From Candidatus Dadabacteria bacterium (GTDB lineage: Bacteria > Desulfobacterota_D > UBA1144 > Nemesobacterales > Nemesobacteraceae): DNA of 64,000 nucleotides. Below, in pieces: positions 31,482 through 38,909 of the stretch. Under the pieces are notes generated by a model. The model saw nothing but the letters and a program-made list of their open reading frames with translations. It ran no database searches and had not been told where the DNA came from. Each line of letters starts with the position of its first letter. Within the stretch, counting starts at the first letter, position 1. The stretch covers positions 1-64,000 of the forward strand of contig JAJDUA010000008.1 in assembly GCA_022826905.1 (NCBI GenBank), read 5' to 3'. The position numbers and the translations under genes are program-made.

Positions 31482-31492
31482 GGGGATTGGAC
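31482..31492. repeat. Target-site duplication, left copy (11 bp)
   Basis: GGGGATTGGAC directly abuts the left terminal inverted repeat, and an identical copy abuts the right one at 33581-33591. This is the mark left by staggered cutting during transposition. ISAs1-family duplications are usually somewhat shorter (about 8-10 bp). Confidence 0.8.
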
Positions 31493-31502
31493 AAGGCTCT
31501 CT
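31493..31502. repeat. Left terminal inverted repeat of the insertion sequence
   Basis: AAGGCTCTCT is the exact reverse complement of the bases at 33571-33580 and lies immediately inside the target duplication. Confidence 0.8.
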
Positions 31503-31700
31503 TATTCTTGAAGCGAATTGCGGAGCTGATACCGGGGAGCAAACAATTTGTCGGCGCAGAACAGGGGTTTGTGCCGGAAAGCCGCCCTCCCGGACATTGC
31601 CGGCACGCGTACCGGTACTTTTTGACGTCTGCCGGCGAAGTGTCGCCTTGAGATTCCGGATTTTTATGGAAATGAAGATGGCGGGGAATATTCTGCCAGG

Positions 31701-33482
31701 CTAACCCGGTGAGAACAGGGCTTCAAAAGCCGCTTCCCTGTTCAGCGCGAAGTGTCTGGTGGCCTCGGCAGCGCTTTTGAACTTGTTGTGGAAAATAACC
31801 GCCAGCGCTATGTTGGCGCACGCGGCGTTGTTGGCGGGAGCGCCGCCCACGCGAGAGAGACATCTGTCTTCTCCGAAGGTTGTGTCGCGTATGAGGTGAT
31901 TTCTGGTCTCCACTGACCAGTGTCCCCTGTTCCAGGCAAGCAGTTGTTCGGGAGTGCCCCTGCGCTTGTCAACCGACGTAATCCCGAAAGCGTATTCAAC
32001 AGTCTCTTTACGTGTCTTCATATCCTTGCGCCATCGCCTCACCCGAAACACCTGTTTCACGCAAGGGTAATTGATCATTCTCCTGTAGGCGTCCATAACC
32101 TCTATGGAACGCCGCTCCATACGCCCATGCTCCTTGTTCAGCGCCTCGGCGAAACGTCTCTCGGCGTCCCGCTCCCAGTTCACCGAACTCAGCACCTCGT
32201 AAGTGCGCGGACTGTTGCCCTTAACCGTGAACAGGTAGTCCGCGCCATGGGTCTCCACGATGGAGCGGGCGGTGTTTCTCGTGGTATGCAGGGCGTCAAG
32301 CGTTATGATCCTCCCCTCTATGGAGACTTCTTCGAGCAAAGCCGCGACCGCTGCTCTCTCCCCGCCTTCTTCCCTGAAGTTAAGACTCCCCAGAGGCGCC
32401 CCGCTCCCATGTTCCACCAGAGTTACAACCTCATAATGCTCATCCCCGTTTCTGTTGGCCCCCCGTATCCGTTTGCCGTCCGCTGCCACAGCCTCCCCGA
32501 AACGTACCCGCGCGGAGGAATAACGCGCGAGCGTTTCCTCAAGCTCCCTGGGGTCCAGGCGGCTTATTACCCTGTGCATAGTGGCCCTTGAAACTGCGTC
32601 GTAGCGGCCCGTCTTCCTGTTGTACCATCCCCCAAGAGCCTTAAGCTCATTCTGGGAGAGACTCTTTGCGTACTGCGCCGCCGCGTCACCACCCCTCATC
32701 CCCGAGAGAAACGAGAGAATGTATATAGCCACAACGCACGCCACGCTGTGCTTTCTGCCCTGGGCCCTGCGGAAATCCTCCACCTCCCCCAATTCATCGT
32801 AAAGCGAACGCAGCGCCTCGTCCGATCTGCGGGTGCCCGCCCTCTTCGCTCTCCACCGCTCTCCCAAAGCGTTGCCGCGGCGAAGCATCCCGCGGGCCCC
32901 TCGCCTCAGAGGATATACGTACAGCTCCTTCCTGTTCCCATGGGGCTTCCTGTAAGCTCCGTTTGACCGGGGATATCCCCTGCTTAAACCCACGTACTTC
33001 CAGTTAGACGCCTTGTACATAGCTCCCGAAAAATGCCTGGGGTCCACGAAACTCTCCGCCAGAAGCAGACCGTGCCCGTAACGCTCCTCCCAGTCCCCGC
33101 TCAGCCGCTTCGTCATGGACCCCATGAAGTACGAGGCCAGGTTGGGAAACTCTCCCGCCTCGCCCAGAACCAGAAACCGGGTGTTGTTGCCTATGAGATG
33201 AAGATTGCGGAACTGACACTCCGGCTTCCACCCCACCCAGCGGTCCCGCGGAGCGCACTTGAAAGCTCCCGCCTGCCATCCGGCGATCGCTATCCATCGC
33301 CCCTCGTACTCCGCCACGTACCGAAGACCCCGACCCGCAAACTGCTTGAACCCAAGATAGTGATTCTCGTTCATAAGTTCGTTCCATCTGGGAACTTCGT
33401 CACAACGCGCAACTCTCACGGCAACGTCCTTGAGAACGAACTTCGGAGTTGGAACCGATAATGACCCCTTGCTCATAAACAC
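31701..33482 (-). CDS. ISAs1-type DDE transposase with N-terminal DruA-like (DUF4338) domain
   Basis: 593 residues from a GTG at 33482; the ATG at 33476 is an equally good start. Residues about 15-195 resemble DUF4338, the domain of Druantia protein DruA: WNELMNENHYLGFKQFAGRG, GRWIAIAGW, RFLVLGEAG, ESFVDPRHFSGAMYKASNW. Residues about 222-590 are an ISAs1/H-repeat transposase: DFRRAQGRKHSV, then a DDE triad of Asp335 (VAADGKRIRG), Asp396 (ITLDALHT) and Glu525 (GHWSVETRNH). Standard ISAs1 transposases (about 370 residues) lack the N-terminal part. It moves the element at 31493-33580. No druB-E genes are nearby, so this is not a Druantia system. Confidence 0.88.
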   Translation of the reverse strand: MFMSKGSLSVPTPKFVLKDVAVRVARCDEVPRWNELMNENHYLGFKQFAGRGLRYVAEYEGRWIAIAGWQAGAFKCAPRDRWVGWKPECQFRNLHLIGNNTRFLVLGEAGEFPNLASYFMGSMTKRLSGDWEERYGHGLLLAESFVDPRHFSGAMYKASNWKYVGLSRGYPRSNGAYRKPHGNRKELYVYPLRRGARGMLRRGNALGERWRAKRAGTRRSDEALRSLYDELGEVEDFRRAQGRKHSVACVVAIYILSFLSGMRGGDAAAQYAKSLSQNELKALGGWYNRKTGRYDAVSRATMHRVISRLDPRELEETLARYSSARVRFGEAVAADGKRIRGANRNGDEHYEVVTLVEHGSGAPLGSLNFREEGGERAAVAALLEEVSIEGRIITLDALHTTRNTARSIVETHGADYLFTVKGNSPRTYEVLSSVNWERDAERRFAEALNKEHGRMERRSIEVMDAYRRMINYPCVKQVFRVRRWRKDMKTRKETVEYAFGITSVDKRRGTPEQLLAWNRGHWSVETRNHLIRDTTFGEDRCLSRVGGAPANNAACANIALAVIFHNKFKSAAEATRHFALNREAAFEALFSPG

Positions 33483-33570
33483 TGTTTATAACAGCATTTA
33501 TGGAAAAAAGCCAGCAATATCTTTAAACCCCCGCCATCCCTCAATAATGCTAACCCCTCTCCTTAGCGTG

Positions 33571-33580
33571 AGAGAGCCTT
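33571..33580. repeat. Right terminal inverted repeat of the insertion sequence
   Basis: AGAGAGCCTT, reverse complement of 31493-31502. It lies about 95 bp upstream of the transposase start, the side where its promoter would be expected. Confidence 0.8.
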
Positions 33581-33591
33581 GGGGATTGGAC
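33581..33591. repeat. Target-site duplication, right copy (11 bp)
   Basis: GGGGATTGGAC, identical to 31482-31492. Removing one copy with the element reconstructs an uninterrupted upstream region of ilvE. Confidence 0.8.
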
Positions 33592-33643
33592 GGTGGTTAT
33601 AGACGGAATATGAATTTCCGGAGATTTTCGCCCGTGTATTCCC

Positions 33644-34024
33644 TTACTGCTGTTGCAGATGCTCTTTGATTATTGCACCCATTTCCCGTGAAAACTTCGA
33701 CCTTGGAATAACAAGGTCCATTCCCTTTTCCCTGAACTTGCTGGCAAGTTCACGTTCCACATGTGGCAGATATCCTATGCAGAAGACGTTTTTGTGTTCC
33801 GTAGAGCTTCTAAGTTCGGTGAAGACCTCTTCGGCGTCAATTTTTCTCGAGGCAAGATCAATAATCACAAGATCAATGGTTTTTCCTTGGATTTTGTCTT
33901 GAAATTCCTCACCGTTCTTTATCTTTACCGTAGCGATATCAAGGTTTTTGGCGGTGTTTTCAATCTTTGACGAGAAAAACATGTCGTCAGCAATCACACA
34001 GACTGTTTTTTTCGAGATTCTCAT
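33644..34024 (-). CDS. Degenerate response-regulator receiver domain protein
   Basis: 126 residues from the ATG at 34024 (MRISKKTVCVIADD). The pattern is that of a CheY-like receiver: acidic pair Asp13-Asp14 after strand 1 and a possible phospho-acceptor Asp56 in LVIIDLAS. The usual Thr/Ser after strand 4 is replaced (FCIGYL), and the usual Lys-Pro after strand 5 reads IPRSKF. It may therefore be a pseudo-receiver. No kinase or output domain is seen. The frame can be read upstream to 34081, but this would overlap the toxin gene. Function unknown. Confidence 0.65.
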   Translation of the reverse strand: MRISKKTVCVIADDMFFSSKIENTAKNLDIATVKIKNGEEFQDKIQGKTIDLVIIDLASRKIDAEEVFTELRSSTEHKNVFCIGYLPHVERELASKFREKGMDLVIPRSKFSREMGAIIKEHLQQQ

Positions 34025-34077
34025 TACATGAAGTAAAGACTGGTGGATTCCGACTCGGTTTCGCGAGAGACAAATTA

Positions 34078-34353
34078 TCAATTCCAGTCAACTTTAGTTC
34101 TGTAGATGTTTTTTCTATGTCCGACGGCAATGACAGCTATAACGAGCTCTTTGTCCAGTTTGACGCAAAGAAGCCTGTAATCGTTAACCCTGAACCTGTA
34201 GTAGTTTTTCATGTGGCCCGACAGGCGGGAAAGATAGAGGTCGGGGTCAATCGACAGTTTTTCCCTTATCGCCTTGGCAATATTCTCCTTAATGTTTTTC
34301 GGCAACTTGGAAAACTGTTTCTCAGCTTTGCCGGTAAACTTAACTTCCCACAT
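34078..34353 (-). CDS. RelE/ParE-family toxin
   Basis: 91 residues, typical for the superfamily. The pattern WEVKFTGKAEKQFSKLPKNIKENI at the start, LSGHMKNYYRFRVNDYRLLCV in the middle and AVGHRKNIYR at the end is characteristic of RelE-type toxins: a basic, compact fold with late Arg/Tyr residues used in mRNA cleavage. The gene starts 4 bp after the antitoxin stop, the usual antitoxin-toxin order. Toxicity depends on these late residues being functional, which cannot be tested here. Confidence 0.88.
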   Translation of the reverse strand: MWEVKFTGKAEKQFSKLPKNIKENIAKAIREKLSIDPDLYLSRLSGHMKNYYRFRVNDYRLLCVKLDKELVIAVIAVGHRKNIYRTKVDWN

Positions 34354-34357
34354 AGGG

Positions 34358-34627
34358 CTAGAGGTCGTGTTTCTTCTCTATTTCGGAAAAAGGAATCAAC
34401 TTTTCTCCGGAAGCGATGAATTCCCTGTAAGACCTGTCGGCTTCTTCATAATCTTCAATGTCTTCGAGCTTGTTCATCAAAAACAACTCCAGAGACTTTT
34501 TTATGTAGTAGCTCTTTGATCTTTCCTCCGCTCTTGAAATCCTGCTGAGCATTTCACCGAGCTCCGCGGGAATCTGCGCCGATATGCTGACCGTATTGCG
34601 ACGGTTGGACTCAATTTCCTTGGCCAT
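34358..34627 (-). CDS. RelB/CopG-like ribbon-helix-helix antitoxin
   Basis: 89 residues from ATG at 34627. The N-terminal segment NTVSISAQIPAELGEMLSRISRAEERSKSY (residues 10-39, given here in part) fits a ribbon-helix-helix DNA-binding domain. The acidic C-terminal half would wrap the toxin. An upstream TTG at 34645 overlaps the ribosome-binding site AGGGGG (34641-34636), so the ATG is preferred. It likely represses its own promoter at 34649-34677 together with the toxin. Confidence 0.85.
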   Translation of the reverse strand: MAKEIESNRRNTVSISAQIPAELGEMLSRISRAEERSKSYYIKKSLELFLMNKLEDIEDYEEADRSYREFIASGEKLIPFSEIEKKHDL

Positions 34628-34648
34628 ATCAATTACCCCCTGCAAGTG

Positions 34649-34677
34649 AATATAATAAACTTTAATAGTTTTTGCAA
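34649..34677 (-). promoter_or_regulatory. Promoter with embedded operator for the toxin-antitoxin operon
   Basis: On the minus strand: -35 TTGCAA (34677-34672), exactly 17 bp, -10 TATATT (34654-34649). The spacer contains an inverted repeat, AAACT-N5-AGTTT (34671-34657), as expected for a ribbon-helix-helix repressor site. Predicted transcription starts about 15 nt before the antitoxin ATG. Confidence 0.6.
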
Positions 34678-34777
34678 TTTTTTATAGATATTATTAGCTT
34701 TACGAACCTTGAATAAAGCTGAACACATCTGCCGTAATGTATAATAAAAAAGCTAAAAAAACCGCAAGGAGAATAAA

Positions 34778-35212
34778 ATGAAAGCTACTTTGATCGCTTT
34801 TCTCGTGGCTATGATATTCGGAATTAACCCGATCTTTGAAAAACTGAGTCTGAAGGATGCCTCTCCGCTTTCGGTAATCACGATAAGGTTCATTTTCACC
34901 TCGCTGTGTCTCGTGTTTTTAGTGCTGGCGACGGGCAAATTCGCTCAAGTCGTTGATGTCGACGGCCGGACACTTTTCTGGATACTTCTGTCGGGGTTGA
35001 TCGGGGGGTTGATCGGCCTTTTCCTCTATTTCACGGCTCTTCAGATGGCCGATACGTCAAAAATTGTCGCCATAGTGGCCACTTTCCCCATGTTTACGGC
35101 CATCTATGCTTATCTTTTTCTGGGAGAAAGCCCGGGGCCGATGAGGGTTACGGGAATCGCTTTTATAGTTATTGGTTCAATACTGATTGAGTGGAATCTG
35201 CTTGCAGACTAG
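34778..35212 (+). CDS. EamA-type (DMT superfamily) transporter, half-size
   Basis: 144 residues with about five hydrophobic spans: a single EamA repeat. It opens MKATLIAFLVAMIFGINPIFEKLSLK and ends with FLGESPGPMRVTGIAFIVIG, the conserved EamA end. Full-size DMT transporters have two such repeats (about 300 residues), so this one probably dimerises, as small DMT proteins do. Substrate unknown. A TATAAT at 34740-34745 may be its -10 box, without a good -35. AAGGAG precedes the ATG. It converges with the TPR gene. Confidence 0.85.
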   Translation: MKATLIAFLVAMIFGINPIFEKLSLKDASPLSVITIRFIFTSLCLVFLVLATGKFAQVVDVDGRTLFWILLSGLIGGLIGLFLYFTALQMADTSKIVAIVATFPMFTAIYAYLFLGESPGPMRVTGIAFIVIGSILIEWNLLAD

Positions 35213-35218
35213 GGGCGT

Positions 35219-35536
35219 CTAGAGATCCAGGGATTCTAGGTAGTCGCGGAATTCCTCAGCCATGTCAGGATGTCCGTGTCTTGATGCCGCCTGGATGCCT
35301 TTTTCATAGGCATCTTTTGCACTGTCCTCCATTCCAAGTTCAGTGTAGCAATGGCCGAGTATCCTGTAAGCGGCTCCTTCGTCGTCTTTAAGTTTGAGGT
35401 AGGCGTTAATTGTCTCTATGGTTTCCTCGTAACGGTTAAGCTTGAAATATTCATTTGCAAGACTGTAGTGAACAAGGGGGTTTGCAGAGTTTTTCTCAAG
35501 TAACTTCTTAAACTTCTGAATTCTTTCTTCTGACAT
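35219..35536 (-). CDS. Small tetratricopeptide-repeat protein
   Basis: 105 residues with roughly two and a half TPR units: NPLVHYSLANEYFKLNRYEE, GAAYRILGHCYTELGMEDSA and a partial third. TPR proteins are protein-binding scaffolds; the partner is unknown. It is the last gene after lipB (32-bp gap) in a minus-strand unit, so it may be co-expressed with lipoate metabolism without necessarily being part of it. Confidence 0.8.
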   Translation of the reverse strand: MSEERIQKFKKLLEKNSANPLVHYSLANEYFKLNRYEETIETINAYLKLKDDEGAAYRILGHCYTELGMEDSAKDAYEKGIQAASRHGHPDMAEEFRDYLESLDL

Positions 35537-35568
35537 TTTCTACCTACCTGCCCCGATTCTGAGAATCC

Positions 35569-36246
35569 CTAGTTTATTTCTTTTTCGTCTTTCAGGATGA
35601 AGTCTTCGAAACCGAAGATACCCATGAAGTTTTTTATTACGGACTGCGTGACATCATCCATTCCAATGCTCTCTTCGTTTCCAAGCCAGCTCCCTATGGA
35701 CGTTATTCTCACATCCGTTATTCCGCAGGAGAGTATCAGCTCAAAATAATCAAGATTTGTGCTGACGTTAAGGGCAAACCCATGGTAAGTCACCCATTTC
35801 CTGATGGCTATTCCTATTGATGCTATTTTGCTTCTTTTTACCCAGACTCCCGTGACCCCGTCTATTCTTCTGCCCTCGATCTCAAAGTCACCAAGCGTCT
35901 GGATTATTACTTCCTCAATGCTTCTCAGGTGCTTTCGAATGTCCATCTCGTGATCCTTGAGATTCAGTATGGGATAGCCGACGATCTGTCCCGGACCGTG
36001 AAAGGTTATGTCTCCTCCCCTGGATGCGTGTACGAAGGAGATCCCGTGTTTTTCAAGATATTCCTTTCTTACAAGCAGGTTTCCGGTGTTTCCCTTCCTC
36101 CCGGTAGTGATAGTCGGCGGATGTTCAAGCAGAATAAGGGAGTCCGGTATTTTTTCCGCGATTCTTTTGGCGAGAAGACTTTCCTGATACTCAAGCGCCT
36201 TCTCGTAGGGAACCGTCCCGAGTTCGTATATATCCAGGGTACTCAT
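35569..36246 (-). CDS. lipB: Octanoyl-[acyl-carrier-protein]:protein N-octanoyltransferase
   Basis: 225 residues. LipB motifs are ASRGGDITFHGPGQIVGYP (residues 74-92), the catalytic Cys174 in LSCGITD and Lys140 in VKRSKIASIGIAI. It transfers octanoyl groups from ACP to lipoyl domains, the first step of lipoate assembly; LipA is not in the window. It lies 27 bp downstream of lpdA, whose product uses lipoylated partners. Confidence 0.95.
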   Translation of the reverse strand: MSTLDIYELGTVPYEKALEYQESLLAKRIAEKIPDSLILLEHPPTITTGRKGNTGNLLVRKEYLEKHGISFVHASRGGDITFHGPGQIVGYPILNLKDHEMDIRKHLRSIEEVIIQTLGDFEIEGRRIDGVTGVWVKRSKIASIGIAIRKWVTYHGFALNVSTNLDYFELILSCGITDVRITSIGSWLGNEESIGMDDVTQSVIKNFMGIFGFEDFILKDEKEIN

Positions 36247-36273
36247 TGGGGCAATGATAAGATGTTTCTTACC

Positions 36274-37704
36274 TCAGAAATTCCTTACCCTTCCAAGCGC
36301 GTCAAGGGCCGCTTCCATTACGGCTTCAGAGAGAGTGGGGTGGGCGTGCTGGGTAGTGGCTATCTCATAGGGAGTTGTCTCCAGGGTTTTTGCCACTCCG
36401 ATTTCCGCGATCATCTCGGTCGCTCCATGGCCTATTATATGGCTTCCGAGAAGTTCTTTTGTCTTCGAGTCAAAGACCATTTTTACAAAGCCGTCCGTTT
36501 CCCCGACCGCGACCGCCTTTCCGGCGGCCCTGAAAGGAAATTTCCCTATGTCTACATCATAACCCTGGTCTTTTGCCTGTTTCTCCGTAAGGCCGATCAT
36601 GGCGACTTCCGGCTGACAGTAAACGCAGCCTGGAATGGAGTCGTAATGCACTTTGGAGTTCATTCCCTTCATCCGCTCAACCGCGACGACTCCTTCCTCA
36701 GAAGCCTTGTGCGCGAGCATGGGGCCTCCGATCACGTCCCCGATAGCATAGATATTGGAGCAGGTGGTCATGTAGTTCTCGTCTGTCTTTATGAATCCTC
36801 TTTCATCGAGCTCAACGCCCACGTCTTCAAGGCCCATGCTGTCGCCCGTTTCGTAGAAGGCAAAAGAAGTCGGCGCCGCGTTTGCGATGGCCCTTCTTCC
36901 GACCGACACAAGCACCATGTCAGCCTTCAGAGTGGTCTGCTCACCCGAAACCGTGCTTTCTACCGTTACGGTTGCGGAACCTGAGGTTTTCTTAAGGGAT
37001 TTGTACACGGTCTCGTTGAGAATAGTCATTCCCTGCTTCGTGAAAATTTTCTTTGCCTCTTTCGCTACTTCCTCGTCGGCTCCGGGCAGGATCTGTTTTT
37101 CCATCTCCACTATTGTTACCTTGCTTCCGAAAGAGTTGTATACGTAGGCAAACTCCATTCCTATGTATCCCCCGCCTATGATTACGACGGAGCGGGGAAC
37201 CTCGGGGTGCATTATCGCCTCATCGCTTGTCATTACCACTTTCCCGTCAATCTTTAGGCCGGGAAGAGTTCTGGGGACAGAACCCGTGGCAAGAAGTATC
37301 CGTTCGCTCTCTATATCCTGTGATTCCTTGCCTATAACTGTGATTCCGTGTTTTGACGTAAGCCTCCCGGTGCCGCTTATAAGGGTGATCTTGTTTTTCT
37401 TGAAAAGCCCTTCTACGCCCCTGTTGAGAGAAGTCGAAGCTTTTCTGCTCTTTTTTATTACTTCTGCGTAGTCAAAAGAAAGTCCCTTGTGGGTAATTCC
37501 GTAACTCTCCGAGTCAAGGAAATGTGAGTACATCTCGGCGCATTTGAGGATTGCCTTTGAGGGTATGCATCCCCAGTTAAGGCATACTCCGCCTGGCTTG
37601 TCCCGCTCGATGACGGCAACTTTCATCCCCATCTGCGCGGCTCTTATTGCCGATATGTATCCCCCGGGACCGGACCCTATGACTGTGAGGTCAAATTTTT
37701 GCAT
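36274..37704 (-). CDS. lpdA: Dihydrolipoyl dehydrogenase
   Basis: 476 residues. The FAD-binding GSGPGG is at 10-15 and the redox disulfide is Cys41/Cys46 in GGVCLNWGCIPSK. The NAD-binding GGGYIGMEFA (about 155-175) and the C-terminal dimer motif HAHPTLSEA with the active-site His/Glu are present. It reoxidises dihydrolipoamide as E3 of 2-oxoacid dehydrogenase or glycine cleavage complexes. Other complex subunits are not in this window. Grouped with lipB. Confidence 0.95.
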   Translation of the reverse strand: MQKFDLTVIGSGPGGYISAIRAAQMGMKVAVIERDKPGGVCLNWGCIPSKAILKCAEMYSHFLDSESYGITHKGLSFDYAEVIKKSRKASTSLNRGVEGLFKKNKITLISGTGRLTSKHGITVIGKESQDIESERILLATGSVPRTLPGLKIDGKVVMTSDEAIMHPEVPRSVVIIGGGYIGMEFAYVYNSFGSKVTIVEMEKQILPGADEEVAKEAKKIFTKQGMTILNETVYKSLKKTSGSATVTVESTVSGEQTTLKADMVLVSVGRRAIANAAPTSFAFYETGDSMGLEDVGVELDERGFIKTDENYMTTCSNIYAIGDVIGGPMLAHKASEEGVVAVERMKGMNSKVHYDSIPGCVYCQPEVAMIGLTEKQAKDQGYDVDIGKFPFRAAGKAVAVGETDGFVKMVFDSKTKELLGSHIIGHGATEMIAEIGVAKTLETTPYEIATTQHAHPTLSEAVMEAALDALGRVRNF

Positions 37705-37759
37705 TTCGGGGTAAGTATATTTATAATCGGCGTGTCGTCAAAGCGCGCACTCCGACTCC

Positions 37760-38476
37760 TTAAATGGTGGGCGGGTTTTCTTTAAAGCTCGACCCGTATT
37801 TCCATATCGCATAGTCAAGAGATCTGGGAGTGACGCAAAGATGCTCGGCTGCCTTGCTGACAATCCGCTCAGCCTGACCCGGTCCAACATCTCTCTTCTC
37901 ACGTCCCAGGGCTTTGGCGACGAAAGCGCAAATGTGTACATCTCCTTTTACGTAATTCTCCTCACCGGTGTACATAAGGAACATGTGTGCTGTTCTTTCT
38001 CCGATTCCCTTTATCGAACAAAAGCTCTTTTTTATCTCGTCCGGGTGCGCTGAAGCCGTGTCCTGCAGGTTGTTGACTCCGATTTTCATCAATTCTCTCG
38101 CGGCCCAGTAAACATTGTCGGATTTGAAAATTTCTGTTCCCGGCGATTTGAACCGGGCTTCGAATACGTCTTCTCGCATGCGGTCAAAGCCGTAGTCATG
38201 GTAATGATCTGCAAGATCTTCTAGAGTTTCCTGCTGATGAGTCGGTGGAAGAAGATTCCGACTTCGCCCCGGCCGGGTTCGTTCTATCCCGAAGTGCTTG
38301 CAATATCTACGGATGACCGGCACAACATGTCGTTCGTAATGGCTTCTGGGTGTGAAAACCGCGTCAATCAAGGCAACCGACAGGTGCGCCGGATAAAACT
38401 CATTTCCCATCTCGGCGTTTTCAAGGAGTCCAAGTTGCTTTACCCTTTCGGCGACGTAATGGCTTTCATTTCTCAT
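37760..38476 (-). CDS. HhH-GPD DNA glycosylase-like protein
   Basis: 238 residues. The helix-hairpin-helix reads IKGIGERTAHMFLMY, followed by the Gly/Asp segment KGDVHICAFVAKAL with the conserved catalytic Asp. The lysine that makes endonuclease III a lyase (GRKTA in Nth) is Arg here (GERTA), and the C-terminal [4Fe-4S] cysteines are absent. The enzyme is therefore probably monofunctional and different from the true Nth encoded at 53501-54151. The damaged base it recognises is unknown. It lies 55 bp upstream of lpdA on the same strand. Confidence 0.75.
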   Translation of the reverse strand: MRNESHYVAERVKQLGLLENAEMGNEFYPAHLSVALIDAVFTPRSHYERHVVPVIRRYCKHFGIERTRPGRSRNLLPPTHQQETLEDLADHYHDYGFDRMREDVFEARFKSPGTEIFKSDNVYWAARELMKIGVNNLQDTASAHPDEIKKSFCSIKGIGERTAHMFLMYTGEENYVKGDVHICAFVAKALGREKRDVGPGQAERIVSKAAEHLCVTPRSLDYAIWKYGSSFKENPPTI

Positions 38477-38502
38477 CTTAAAATCCTTATCTCCTGTTCT
38501 AG

Positions 38503-38690
38503 TCTATATTTTAATTTGCGGAAGGCAATTCCGTTAGTTAGGATTAATTAACGGATTTCATTTCCGACAATCAAGACTAATTGAAGAGGTTCAGAAGCAG
38601 AAGTTAAACACTATGATTCCAAGAACGATAGATATAGAAAAAAATCTTGAGAGAAGCAAGGCTCTCGTTATTTACGGCCCACGTCAGGTC
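38503..38690 (+). repeat. Leader/5'-gene duplication, copy 1
   Basis: This stretch is about 92% identical by eye to 38722-38909 at a fixed offset of 219 bp. It covers an AT-rich leader with hairpins and the first ~75 bp of the ATPase gene. Differences are concentrated in a hairpin loop (38540-38545) and scattered single bases. The copies are in tandem, separated by about 30 bp. Confidence 0.9.
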
Positions 38691-38756
38691 AGCCAAGAAG
38701 TTCTTGTCGGAGACTTTCCGATCTATATTTTAATTTGCGGAAGGCAATTCCGTTAG
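38613..38756 (+). pseudogene. Truncated copy of the AAA/DUF4143 ATPase gene
   Basis: The frame starts MIPRTIDIEKNLERSKALVI and follows the intact gene at 38832 codon for codon as far as YGPRQV. There the bases encoding GKTT of the Walker A loop are missing (about 14 bp). The remaining homology (CAAGAAGTTCTTGTCGGA) is out of frame and ends at about 38717. Translation then runs into the second leader copy and stops at TAG 38754-38756. It cannot encode a working ATPase. A short peptide could still be made. Confidence 0.85.
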
Positions 38757-38909
38757 TTAAGCTAAATTAGCGGATTTCATTTCCGACAATCAAGACTAAT
38801 TGAAGAGGTTCAGAAGCAGAAGTTAAATACTATGATTCCAAGAACAATAGATATAGAAAAAAATCTTGAGAAAAACAAGGTTCTCATTATTTACGGCCCA
38901 CGTCAGGTC
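38722..38909 (+). repeat. Leader/5'-gene duplication, copy 2
   Basis: Second copy of the repeat at 38503-38690, serving as the leader and 5' end of the intact ATPase gene. A 26-bp imperfect palindrome (38749-38774) is kept in both copies. Confidence 0.9.

Larger units (their letters stand above)
31493..33580 (-). mobile_element. ISAs1-family-like insertion sequence, complete (2088 bp)
   Basis: The element is bounded by perfect 10-bp terminal inverted repeats (AAGGCTCTCT at the left end, AGAGAGCCTT at the right), with partial matching (13/16) further inward. It is flanked by an 11-bp direct repeat. It contains one minus-strand transposase gene, with about 200 bp of non-coding left end and about 95 bp of right end. 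The whole element is richer in GC than the surroundings. Identical target duplications and an open transposase frame suggest a fairly recent, possibly still active, insertion. Confidence 0.85.

Noticed and set aside
31701-33482. A Druantia anti-phage system, because of the DruA-like domain
   Set aside because: The domain is fused to a transposase inside a complete insertion sequence, and no other Druantia genes (DruE-type helicase, DruB-D) are near.
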